Below, piece after piece: positions 33,986 through 43,951 of a stretch of DNA of 64,000 nt (its first letter is position 1; each line of letters starts with the position of its first letter). Origin of the DNA: Erythrophleum ivorense. Its lineage: Eukaryota > Streptophyta > Magnoliopsida > Fabales > Fabaceae. The DNA lies in contig JAIUCV010000117.1 of assembly GCA_026724425.1 (NCBI GenBank), forward strand, positions 2,079,501 through 2,143,500. The letters run 5' to 3'. Both the position numbers and the translations under genes were made by a program. The notes beneath the pieces were generated by a model that did no database searches, was not told the DNA's origin, and was given only the letters and a program-made list of their open reading frames with translations.

Positions 33986-34207
33986 CTAGATGAGCCGTTT
34001 GTTGTTTGTTGCAAAGTTTTTTGCAAGCTTCTTCTCGCAAATGGTCGGATCAGGTTTTTTCACCACTTTCATACACTGGTTCGGGACACAATGTTTGACA
34101 CACATTTCCACATTTGTTGACTGAGAAATTTGTGCTGAAAACATCATCATGGATATTGCTGCAAATATGAAAACAGTGCATGTTTTCTTCCATGTTTGAG
34201 TCGCCAT
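33986..34207 (-). pseudogene. Thionin-like cysteine-rich secreted peptide, frameshifted 3' end
   Basis: An open frame of 73 codons with a hydrophobic signal peptide (residues ~10-30, VFIFAAISMMMFSA) followed by a Cys-rich segment (CVKHCVPNQC, then another Cys). It resembles the thionin-like family of crucifers, small secreted peptides stabilised by disulfides. After the fourth cysteine the frame loses the remaining expected cysteines. In the neighbouring frame the DNA beyond about 34015 still encodes Cys-containing sequence, followed by a longer tail to about 33938. A one-base indel in the AAGAAG run near 34020-34030 explains it. It is probably a recent pseudogene, or an allele with an altered C-terminus. 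Confidence 0.7.
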
Positions 34208-35107
34208 ATGTCATATGTTTTAGTAACCACCAACGCTAAACAAGTGTTACAGATTTACAATTCTCTTTTTTTTTTTTCTGTTTAGAATTGTGAATAAGAT
34301 GATTTGGTGAGAAATAATGTTAGGTTATTTTAGGTGATTTATACATTAAAACTTAGAGCACATGCATTGCAAAGACGATGGACAGTCACTACAAGAAATC
34401 AGGTAGATAACGTCATATTATTTATGTCATTTGCATAAATGATGTTAAGATTTTGAAAAGGAAGGAATTTAAGATCAGTTTCAAAACTCACGTTAAATTT
34501 TAACATCATAAACATTTTATTTGGACCCATAACAGCCCAAATCTGAAAACTAAAATTAAAGCCCAAAGGGAAGGATTCTTTTTCAGTTTCTCGATTCTTC
34601 CATCTCCTCTTTCTCTCCGTCGACCCCTTTCTCTCAGTTGAAAAATTCTCCGATCGATTCTGACCAAAATTCTCCGATCAATTTCGACGAATTAATCGAT
34701 TTACAGATATCTCTTCGAATCTAAGTTTGATTCTACATTCTGAGTCTACTTTCAAGCCACAAGAGAAGATTTGCATCATCTTCGGTAAGCTTATAATCTA
34801 AGTTTTGTTGATTTACATTTACAGAATCTCTTCGTATACAGAGACGTTTTTTGCTAAGCTCTATTTTTCATTTAAAAAAAAAATATCGGAGACAACTCCG
34901 ATTTCTCTCTCTCTCTCTGGATCTCCAACAATCGATTTACATTGACTGATCGATTTTAGAGCTCCCACCAAAAAAATCGCCACTCCTCCATCGCGAGGAA
35001 GCAAACACCCCAAAGATTCGGCTTGCTAGGATTCTGATAGTTGGAGGATCTATCTATTACCCACACTCTTCCTCCTTCTTCAGCTCCTTCTCTCCTTCTC
35101 CGTCACC

Positions 35108-35149
35108 ATGTTTTGGAAGCTAGCGTCTCTCTCGGCATCGTCTCCGGTG
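35108..35149 (+). pseudogene. Captured first exon resembling a SAPS (SIT4-associated) family gene
   Basis: ATG 35108 reads MFWKLASLSASSPV, which I recognise as the N-terminus of plant SIT4-phosphatase-associated proteins. It is preceded by a TC-rich leader typical of a plant 5' UTR, and a possible donor CCG|GTGAGT follows at 35147. No later SAPS exons are seen. It lies inside the CACTA element, upstream of the MRG fragment. The short match makes this a tentative call. Confidence 0.5.
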
Positions 35150-35549
35150 AGTTCAATAGATTCCTCTATTATCGCTGTTCTGCTTCTTCTTCTTCACTTG
35201 TCTTTTGCTTTTTTCTCAACGATTTCTGGTCATCTCCTTTGATTCGATTATAACAAGTTGGATAGGGCTTTCTTCGTTTGCATTTTGCCATTGTCCTGAA
35301 AGTAGATTATCTGTAAGCGGAAAATTGGCAGGAGGTTTTGTCATTGCTCCCTCGTCTCTTGAATTGCTGCTTGTTGGAAAACCTTTGCTTAAACTCTTTC
35401 TAATGGAGGCTTATCTATGATATCTAACCGTGTTATAAGCTTCCTAGACTAAAATTTGGTGTGTTTGGTGATATTGTTCAGTTCACTTTCTCGAAATGAG
35501 CTTGATTAATGTAGCCAAGATTGGGACCCATGACATGAATGTCTTGCCA

Positions 35550-36335
35550 ACAGCTGGGATGAATGGGTTAGCGCGGATAGATTGTTGAAACATACAGAGG
35601 AGAATCTTGTGAAGCAAAAAGCTCTAGACAAGAAGCAAGGAGTTGAAAAGGGTACAAAGTCTGGACGTTCGGCCCAGACGAAAACTAGAAGCTCTGCAGG
35701 TGAGTCAAAGTGCTCCTCACAATTCATATTTGGTCAGCTATGCTAAGAAACTTTTAATGTTTTGTCAAACATGTTATTCTGATCTTGCAGACACCAAGGC
35801 TGAGAAAGATGACACGAAAAACAACGGTAGGCAGCATATTATTTTTTCGTTCTTCGGAAGTCAAAGTATTTTCTGAGTTAAGCTGGTGTATAGATGATTA
35901 TATTGTCTCTTGCAGCTTCAAAAGGGAAGAAGCGAAAGAACGAGTCAGGCAATGAGGTCAGGCTTTTTCAAAACTTAATGATGTACTTGATTTTTCAGCT
36001 TGTTTATTTATTTCAATACAATTCTCTAGTTGTCCTGCTTTAGCTTCACAGTTGATAAAATTTACCGAAAGCTTGTGCATACCTGTTAGGTGGTTGTGAA
36101 GAATTTTCTTGATAACACATTAGATGGCTGGTGTCTTGTGATGCACATATACATACATACACAAACAAGGGGTCAATTTTTCAGGTGTTCTAAAATCGAT
36201 AAAGTTGCTTGTATATACTTTTGTGATCTATAGAAAGATAACGTATCAGCAGAGAAGCTAATCAAGATCCAAATTCCTGCAACGCTTAGAAAACAGCTCA
36301 TTGACGACTGGGAGTGTATTATGCAGAAGGACAAG
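35550..36335 (+). pseudogene. Captured MRG-family (MRG1/MRG2, chromodomain) gene fragment
   Basis: Four exons with their introns are preserved: about 35550-35700 (WDEWVSADRLLKHTEENL, then KQKALDKKQGVEKGTKS), 35791-35826 (DTKAEKDDTKNN), 35917-35955 (ASKGKKRKNESGNE) and 36234-36335 (KDNVSAEKLIKIQIPATLRK, DDWECIMQKDK). All have good GT and AG borders and stay in phase. MRG proteins read H3K36 methylation and regulate flowering genes in Arabidopsis. This fragment covers the end of the chromo region, the linker and the start of the MRG domain; the rest is missing. Retained introns show capture from DNA, not from mRNA. Confidence 0.88.
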
Positions 36336-37021
36336 GTATCATCAATTTACTCTGTTTTCTTAACATACTTTGCCGTGGTTAGAATTTTCACAGAATCAAG
36401 TCATCAACTATATACTTGAGCAACATTTACGTCTGATGGTACCAATCTATTAATGATTATATTATTCTAGGTTTTGAGTATGAAACAATTAGGTTTATCT
36501 GATGAACAAAGCATTGTTTAGTTGGTTAGATAAACAATCAATTAGGTTATCTGATGAACAAACTAGAAAGTTTTATGGACTTAAGAGTTAGGTTATGTTC
36601 TGTTTTTGTGGTTTTATAAACAATCAATTATCATTGTTTGGTTTGGTTGCTTTGCAGTTTTGTTCACAAGCAAAACAGTTAGGTTATGTTCAGTTTTCGG
36701 ATATAGCTTGTTATGTTCTGACTTCAAGTCAATTTGGTTGCTTGTTTCAGGTCTTTATCTTCAAATTGTGTTCGTTAGATATGAGAAGAATATAAGACAA
36801 TGTGGTTGCCGAATCATCATATCTTTATGTTCAGAAAAATTGTATTTTTTTGCTTCGAATTGGTGAATACTTATACCAAAATTATATTTTCATTATAAAC
36901 AAAGAAGATATTGTATGTTTATGACAACTATTTGTTGATATATAAAATTTCTTTAAGTTTATGAGAACTATTTGTTGTATATAAAGTTTTGGATCTCACG
37001 TTACTTTGGTATAAAACTTTA

Positions 37022-37110
37022 AAAGTGATGTTAAAGTTTGTGTGTTTAAGTGATGTTAAAGTTTGTGTGTTTAAGTGATGTTAAAGTTTGTGTGTCTTTT
37101 TTAAGTGATA
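37022..37110 (+). repeat. Subterminal tandem repeats of the CACTA element
   Basis: A unit of about 27 bases, AAGTGATGTTAAAGTTTGTG plus TGTTT, occurs three times, then decays (37100-37190). Repeats near the ends are typical binding sites of CACTA transposases. Confidence 0.75.
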
Positions 37111-37885
37111 TTAATATTTGTGTGTTTTTTTAAAATGATGTTACTTAAATGATGTTAAATTTGGTGTGTTTTATTTAAGTGATGCTAACAAACTTAGCAT
37201 CATTGAGTGTTGTGTTACTTTTGCAAATGACTTTAAGTTATTAGAGTCATTCTTAAAATGACGTGAACCATGATTTAAAGTAATGCCAAATCCCTTGTTT
37301 CTTGTAGTGAGTCTCCAAAATATATTTAATAAATAAAAAAAAATTATTTTTTGCTTAATAAAAAAGAAAAAAAAATTAATAAATATTGTTACGATTCCTG
37401 TCGAGCTTTATTTCAGAGACGGCTCCAAATCTTTTCCAGGAGAAATGTATCTGAACATTAATTTCGCCACATAGATAAATTTTTAAATTTTTTTTTTACT
37501 TTTTTTGGTTTAGAGACGCACAAATATCTGCAATGCATGTGCTCTTATGGTATCTATTTTTAGCTGTTGTTTTTTTTAATCTGTTTATTGTTTATGTGTC
37601 TTAAAATATATACATCGAATAAGTATTAGAGAACTAGTTGTGCTTTACTTTTTTAATCAAAACAACTTATTGCTATGAGAAAACAATGATTTGTCGTTCG
37701 TATTGCAAATCATAGCTTGCATATATCCAATGCCATTCTGGTTTGTTTTATAACGTTCCACTTGTTGTTAATTATGAATATTTACTTGTAACAGCATGTA
37801 AGCTCTACTAAATGGTTCAATAATAGATGTTATAGTAAGAGTAAATATTGTGAATTGTGAACACTTCTATCCTATTAGTTGATTA

Positions 37886-38048
37886 AGAGTTTTAGAGAGG
37901 AGAGAGATCGATCGTAATCTGAAGACCTACCTTATCGGAAGAAGAAGACTCTTTATACACCATGAGAAGCTTTTTGGTTAAGCAATTTGCGAAACTGTTG
38001 ACGCAGAAGTCGTAGAGAGAATTCCGCTGGTTTACGTTCGTCGGTATC
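37886..38048 (-). pseudogene. Shard of a DUF577-like gene 5' part
   Basis: About 160 bases matching 33340-33500 of the neighbouring DUF577-like gene (AGAGAGGAGAGAGATCGATC, ACACCATGAGAAGCTTTTTG, GTTAAGCAATTTGCGAA) with small indels. It lies just upstream of the SRL1-like gene's first exon region and on the far side of the CACTA element. No frame is maintained. Confidence 0.85.
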
Positions 38049-38785
38049 TTTTTTATGTCTCTAAGAATTGGGTCACATTTGCAAAAACGAAGATAGTAAA
38101 AAAAGGGTCATATTCTAAATCTCTGAAGATAAATGTTAAAAGTTGGCCGCTAATACTAGGGTACAAATGCAAATATGTAATAATATGAGGTCATATTTGA
38201 AAGTCTCCCAATTAAATGTGGAGGCAGCTGCTATCCGAAAGTCTGATACGAGAGATCGCCGATTTCTAGGGCTTTTTGGTGTCCTCTTCCTCTCGAGTTT
38301 GAAGCCTGAAATCTCCAACACAAATCGTAAAATTTCAGGTAATTTCTCTTTAACTCCTTACGATTTTGATATGCTCCTCGAAATTCAGTTCCTTTGCTTT
38401 TAGGAATTGTTTAACCGGCTGATACACCAATTCGACTTTTGCGATCGATTTGATTTCGCCACTTCCGTCAGAAATTGATATCGAATTTTCACCTTTTCTC
38501 TTGCGGGTTTTCCGAAATTGAAATCCTTTGCGGTTTAATTTTACATAAACATAGATAGATATGCTTCGCAGTTTCTAATTCAGATGAATCTAGGGATTTT
38601 CTATTCGGCGATCAATGGCGAGTTTTGTTTATGTCTCTACATATTTTTCGTTCTTTCTTCAACAGTAAAGTTTCAAGCTTTAGCTTGATGTATTCTCCTA
38701 ATCTGTTGAATTTCTGTTTCAGGTTTTGGGCTCGTTGGCGTTTATTTTTTCTGTATCTCTCAGCATTCTGCCCATTTCATAAAAC

Positions 38786-41492
38786 ATGGCAGAGATACAG
38801 ACAAATGGAAGGGCGTATGAATCACTATTGGAAAAGGTTCTTTCGATGAACATTCTTTCTTCTGACTATTTCAAAGAGCTATATGGTTTAAAGACTTATC
38901 ATGAGGTAGTTGATGAAATCTACAACCAAGTTAATCATGTTGAGCCATGGATGGGTGGAAACTGCCGTGGTCCATCGACAGCGTATTGTCTCCTGTACAA
39001 ATTCTTTACCATGAAACTTACAGTGAAGCAGATGCATGGGCTGTTGAAGCACACAGATTCTCCTTATATTAGAGCGGTGAGTGAATCTCTTAACCATCTT
39101 CTTGCTTTACCGTGGTGCTATACTGTTCTAGTAGAATCTGGAAATATCTCTTTGCATCTTCTGGCTTCTTCTTGATTTTCAGTAACATCTTCTGTGCTGT
39201 TTGTTCCAATACTTGTTCCTCTCCCGTTATTTGATACCAGCTAAGTCGTTTCTTAGTAGTCGAAAAAAGGTAGGTGTTTCCTTTGCTTATTGAAATAATT
39301 ATAGAGCCTCTACAGTCAGGTAATAGCATTCCGTAACTCTGGGTTTCCGTCTGAAATTATTCTTTTCTCATCCCGTATTGAAGATATGAGCGTACACATA
39401 ATTGTTCTACGTGTTTTCATAACAGATTTTCAGAACCACAAACAAAGTTGGGATGTCATTCTTTCTTTGAGTTGCTGAGAGTTTCTCCAACCAAAATAAA
39501 TAAGACCTTTCTTTGCTAGGAGTGTCAACAATTCAAGGTTTGAGGTGTCTTTTCTATTTTAGATACTCTATCTCTCTAGGATCACCTCTGTGCCCATTTA
39601 ATAGTATAGAAACTAGCGGCTGTGAGAAATAATCTGTCTATCATACTTCACTCTTAGTCGGGCACCTTACATGATTTCTTGGGTTACCAAAGTTATATTG
39701 ATGTATCTCTTCTTTGTTTTGCTTTACGTTTTTCCATGTTATTACAACTTGTCTGATATGTTTCTCTATGTTCATTGCTTTTGATCTGACCGCATGGAAC
39801 TGAATGTGCAGGTTGGATTCTTATATTTAAGATATGTTGCAGATGCAAAGACGTTGTGGACATGGTATGAACCATACATTAAAGATGATGAGGTAAGCAT
39901 TTTGTTAATCATGTTAAGGTCTTCAAAAACCGCACACAACCTTCTATTTATTCATCGGGTTCTTTATAGTTCTGTGCGAGTCGACCATCGTATTTTTCTA
40001 TAGTTCCTTAATATGTTTTTGTTTTTAGTATAGAAGCTCTTGTTAAGTATTCTAACTGAGATGATCCATGATATAGTTTCGAACCATAAAATAGAGAATG
40101 TCTCTGACCTGAATGGCTACAATAGCAAATTTGTTGTCATAGGTTCATGTTATCATAATACACGCTCCAGCTTGTTTGAACATGGCTCTTCATTTCTACT
40201 GTTGGTATACTGCTTACATTAACATATCTATGTATTTGTCTTTCAGGAGTTTTCACCAGGATCAAATGGACGAATGACAACAATGGGTGTTTATGTACGT
40301 GATTTGCTTCTTGGACTGGTGAGTCACAAGTTGTTATAATTGTCCATTTTTTCTGTCTTCTGTGAATTATCCCAGGGAAAGTGTTTTTTGGCTGGGCAGA
40401 CTTGGATGCTTTTGGGTGTCTAAACATGAATATATGTTACAATACTTGAAGTGATATTGAGAGAACTTTGATTTGTCGGTAAGATGTTGTCTGGTGATTT
40501 TAAAATCTAGGAATTTAGTTTTGCTGTTATTTGTTTGTCAGGAAAGTACATTCACTCTTTAAATTCTTCTTATTTGCCATTTGAAAATGGTGCAGTGCTG
40601 TGAACGGTTCACTAGTTTGGTGTTATAGAGTCATTTACCTATGCAGAGTTAATACCATATTTTTATGTCTCAATGATGCTAATTTTTGAATCTGACTTGC
40701 TCCCGTTTGTTTTTGCAGTACTACTTTGATACTCTGTTTCCACGCATTCCTGTTCCTGTCATGCGCCAGATTACCTCAAACCTTGAGAAGATGAATCTAC
40801 CAACGAAACCATCTGGTTCAACAGGAGACATGACTCGTGGCTCTGAAGACACTGCCCGTCGTCCACCATCAGTAAAAGCATCCCTCTCTGTTTCATTTGG
40901 TCAGCGTGCACCTCACCGTGCCTCCACCAGAGGCTCCTCTCCTGTTCGCCGTCCTCCACCTTCTGGTTATGACAGAAATGGAGGCGATGAACCACAACAG
41001 CGGTCCCCACGTAGGAGCCAGAGCCGAGACTATTCTGACAGAGACTCAGATAGACAGCGGGAAAGAGAGAGAGACAGGGACAGAGACAGGGAGAGGGAAA
41101 GAGAGAGAGACAGGGACAGAGACAGGGAGAGGGAGAGAGATAGATACAGAGAAAGGGAGAGGGATTATGGTAATGATAGGAGATCAAGGCGTGACTATGA
41201 AAGTAGAAGCAGACGCAATGATTATGAAGATGATAGAAGCAGACATGACCGGAGAAGCAGGAGCAGAAGCAGAAGTAGAAGCAGGAGTGTGCAAATTGAG
41301 CGTGAACCTACTCCAAAGAGAGATATTAGCAGCAACAAGGAGAAATCGGCTGTAACTATGAACAGCAATCTTGCCAAGCTAAAAGATCTGTATGGAGATG
41401 CGAGTAATCAGAAAGGCGATGAAGGAATTGGAACAAGGAGGGATTCAAGTTCAGAAGAAGTGATTAAGCTTGGTGGTTCTTCTTGGAGGTGA
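38786..41492 (+). CDS. SRL1: PRP38-family splicing factor with RS/RD/RE-rich tail (SRL1-like)
   Basis: Coding exons 38786-39076, 39812-39892, 40247-40318 and 40719-41492, all joined in phase 0, give 405 residues. Exons 1-4 start with the PRP38 domain (YHEVVDEIYNQVNHVEPWM, GPSTAYCLLYKFFTMKLT, VGFLYLRYVAD, GVYVRDLLLGLYYFDTLFPR), roughly residues 20-175. Then comes a low-complexity tail: RRPP, long runs of RD and RE dipeptides (about 230-275) and SRSRSRSRS. PRP38 proteins act in spliceosome activation (U4 release, with the U4/U6.U5 tri-snRNP); RS-type tails bind other splicing factors. A 5'-UTR intron (about 38339-38722) precedes the ATG. The A. thaliana counterpart I recall is AT5G37370. All frames and splice sites are intact. 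Confidence 0.92.
41050..41165 (+). repeat. In-gene purine-rich tandem repeat encoding RD/RE dipeptides
   Basis: A 36-base unit built from GAGAGAGACAGGGACAGAGA and GGGAGAGGGAAA is repeated within exon 4 of the SRL1-like gene. Its length is a multiple of 3, so repeat changes keep the frame. A minus-strand frame stays open across it and is not a gene. Confidence 0.7.
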
Positions 41493-42323
41493 ACTAAAAC
41501 AAACAAACAGAAAAGAAAACTGTGGATTTAAAAATTCTTCTTCTATTTTGTAGGATGATGCATGTTGTTTTACTGTGTACTGTTATGATTTCCAGCAAAA
41601 ACTATTTGTCATATGCCTGAAATTACACTATTAGCGAATTGATCTTTATCTTGAATCTGTTTAGACCTTGTGATGAGTTTTTTTTATTACATAATATCTG
41701 CGTTTATTGAGATGCAGCGAATTTTCGATTATTCGAAATCTCCAAGTTCGATAGATTCTATGACTAAATAAAGATTCTATGCACTGGTATTTGCGGAAGT
41801 GCACCAAAAAATATAATAACCGACATGAGACTGGTCATCATGAACTTGTAATAGAACAAAATCAAATACCAATGATGACGACAACAAACGAAAACACACT
41901 AAAAGTTAACAAGTAATATTGTCAAATCATCACCAATAAAACTTGTTAAAGTTCTACCAAATCCGAAATCTCTCCACATGATCGAGATAATGCATATGCA
42001 TCTCTTCAATTTAGCCAAATACTAGAATACTCCCCCTCTAATTTAGTTGAACCATGAATGTATCTAATGATGCAGTCATTTATGGAAATCATTATTGAGT
42101 TTTTGACTAGTTAATTAAGCGAATTGACTCGCTTTGACCACATATGGATCAAAGCAAGTCCACTGAATCAAGATTATATTTACCATAATTAATTAGTTTG
42201 ACTAAGAAAATTAGATGTTTTATGAAGAAGGAGAAAAATTCAAATTACTCGGTCAATATTCGATGAACCATTGAATACGAAATGAATATGTTGCTATAAA
42301 AATGAACCTAAAGAAAAAACAAA
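41493..42323. other. Spacer without recognisable genes
   Basis: 3' end of the SRL1-like gene and promoter side of the RALF-like gene. A candidate distal TATA (CTATAAAAA) lies at 42294-42302. Nothing else was recognised. Confidence 0.45.
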
Positions 42324-42324
42324 C

Positions 42325-42335
42325 TATTATAAAAA
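42325..42335 (+). promoter_or_regulatory. TATA box of the RALF-like gene
   Basis: TATTATAAAAA about 80 bases before the ATG at 42412. A second TATA-like site lies at 42294-42302. Confidence 0.5.
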
Positions 42336-42411
42336 CGCAGGTTAACCAAGTGTTTAATCAAATCATTCACTTTCTGAAACTACCTCAATCTCTCAGTCTG
42401 TTTGACTCTCA

Positions 42412-42729
42412 ATGATGAATTTTATGAAGCTCTTGATCATCACAGTAATCATCTCAACGATTTTATTTCCGGTGTTGGTCCAATCTCGACAGTTAAAATG
42501 TGATAGTTTGGGTGGGAATTGCATTGATAATGGAGAAAAGGTGATTATGATGAAGATGAAATCAGGTCTGGATGTAAGTCGTAGGATTCTTAAAGCGTCA
42601 AGATATATAAGCTACGATGCATTGAAGAATAACGTACCAGATAAACAACGTGGTAAACCGGATCTACCAGATAACAAGTACCGACGACCTTGTGATGTTA
42701 TCTCAACTTGTTACCGGTTTACGAATTAA
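42412..42729 (+). CDS. RALF-like secreted peptide precursor (two cysteines only)
   Basis: 105 residues from ATG 42412 (a second ATG is at 42415). The signal peptide is about residues 4-25 (MKLLIITVIISTILFPVLV). The propeptide ends at RRIL (57-60), the site-1-protease motif of RALF precursors. The mature region begins with RYISYDAL, the YISY motif needed for FERONIA-family receptor binding, and ends KYRRPCDVISTCYRFTN. Canonical RALFs have four cysteines; here only the C-terminal pair (94 and 100) remains, and the region of the first pair reads NVPDKQRGKPDLPDNKY. Two extra cysteines lie in the propeptide. Some RALF-like subgroups lack the first pair. RALFs act outside the cell on growth, pH and fertilisation. 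No intron, intact frame. Confidence 0.82.
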   Translation: MMNFMKLLIITVIISTILFPVLVQSRQLKCDSLGGNCIDNGEKVIMMKMKSGLDVSRRILKASRYISYDALKNNVPDKQRGKPDLPDNKYRRPCDVISTCYRFTN

Positions 42730-43599
42730 ACAGGAATCCTCCTTCTGTTCTTTTTTTTTTTTTTTTTGTTCTTACGACCACATTATAAGTCATTTTGATG
42801 TGTTGCATTTAATTTTGTTTTTTAAAAATCACATGATAATTTTCATTATTGTTTTACGACGCACGCACCTGTCCCATCTAATTCATGTGATGAAAAGTTG
42901 ACTGAACCGGCAACGTATCCTAAAGTGTTACTTAGGGTAAAGCTTACTTAGGTTGCAACTGGATGACTGTTTTGTGGGATAAAACTTTGTGGATTAACTC
43001 ATTCACGTAGATCCCACAAAAAAACTACCATTTAAGTGGAATAAAAAAAAATTTGTATCCCTATCATTCCAGTGGGATAAGTGGGAACAATAAGGGATAT
43101 AGTTAAAACTCATTCAGAAGAAAAAAGGCTTATGAATAAAAGGGATGAAACAACTTAATAGAAGAAGTAGTCAAACGTATGTTATTATTTTGAATCGCAA
43201 CAGTATTTGTTACAATTTTAAAATTTTAAAATTAGTTTAGATTTTTAGCGTAAAATATTTACCCAGAAAACTGACGATATTTTTTTACCTTCTTATATAT
43301 CTAACCATGATTATCCCCCTAAAAATTGATCAAAACAAGAGTCCAAAAGATTGAAAAGTTAAGGTAAACAAGATTACTATCGCTCATATTTTCTTCTCTT
43401 TTTCTTTTTGTCATCCTTTCCAGATTCACCAATATATTGACAGATAAAAAATTTAGGTAAGTCAAATCCATTTTCAATTTGGAGTATCAAGTATGACTGA
43501 CTATATGTTAATAATTGTATTTATGAGATTAACAAACCCAATGGTAAGAAATACTTGATATCACTTAATGACTGAAATTTGATACAAGTCGGATTAAAA

Positions 43600-43725
43600 A
43601 ACTAGCTGAGCCAGCAGCGGAAACGCATAAGGCAAGAACTCTGTGATATCATTGGCCAAAATCATCTCGAGGCTCGGGAAAAGACTTGTTTTCCATTCCT
43701 TCGGAACCGTCAAAGAAGAACAAAG
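43600..43725 (-). pseudogene. Fragment of exportin-2/CAS (CSE1-like) gene
   Basis: On the minus strand about 35 codons read ...LFPSLEMILANDITEFLPYA and continue FPLLAQLV. The NDITEFLPYAF..LAQL phrase is typical of the C-terminal HEAT repeats of CAS/CSE1, the export receptor for importin alpha. It ends in a stop right after LAQLV, and nothing of the gene is seen on either side. It is an isolated shard, probably carried by a mobile element or left from a duplication. Confidence 0.6.
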
Positions 43726-43951
43726 GAAATCGCACACAATTGGGCAATTTCGATTTGGGCCTGGGCCATAATTTTACAGAAGTTTGTTGATTTGTTCAAC
43801 TAATCAGATTTTGGTTCGATTAGTACCGGGTTTACTATAATTTCGGTTTATTTTGTTTACCGATCCGGTCCGGGTTATGTAACGCTGGATTTTTCTTGTA
43901 AATCTATCCGCAGGAAGGGGCTTGCTCTGCTCTGCAACTGAAACATCGAAG

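Larger units (their letters stand above)
34387..37309 (+). mobile_element. Non-autonomous CACTA (En/Spm) element carrying gene fragments
   Basis: The ends are CACTACAAGAAA (34387) and its reverse complement TTTCTTGTAGTG (to 37309). They are flanked by the 3-bp target duplication AGT (34384-34386 and 37310-37312), as expected for CACTA elements. Length 2923 bp. There is no transposase. Subterminal tandem repeats are present at 37022-37110. The interior holds exons and introns of an MRG-family gene and what appears to be the first exon of a SAPS-family gene, so it is a Pack-CACTA or transduplicating element. Boundaries and TSD are read directly from the sequence. Confidence 0.92.

Noticed and set aside
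40771..41187. 138-codon minus-strand frame over the SRL1-like exon
   Set aside because: It is the antisense shadow of the RD/RE repeat.
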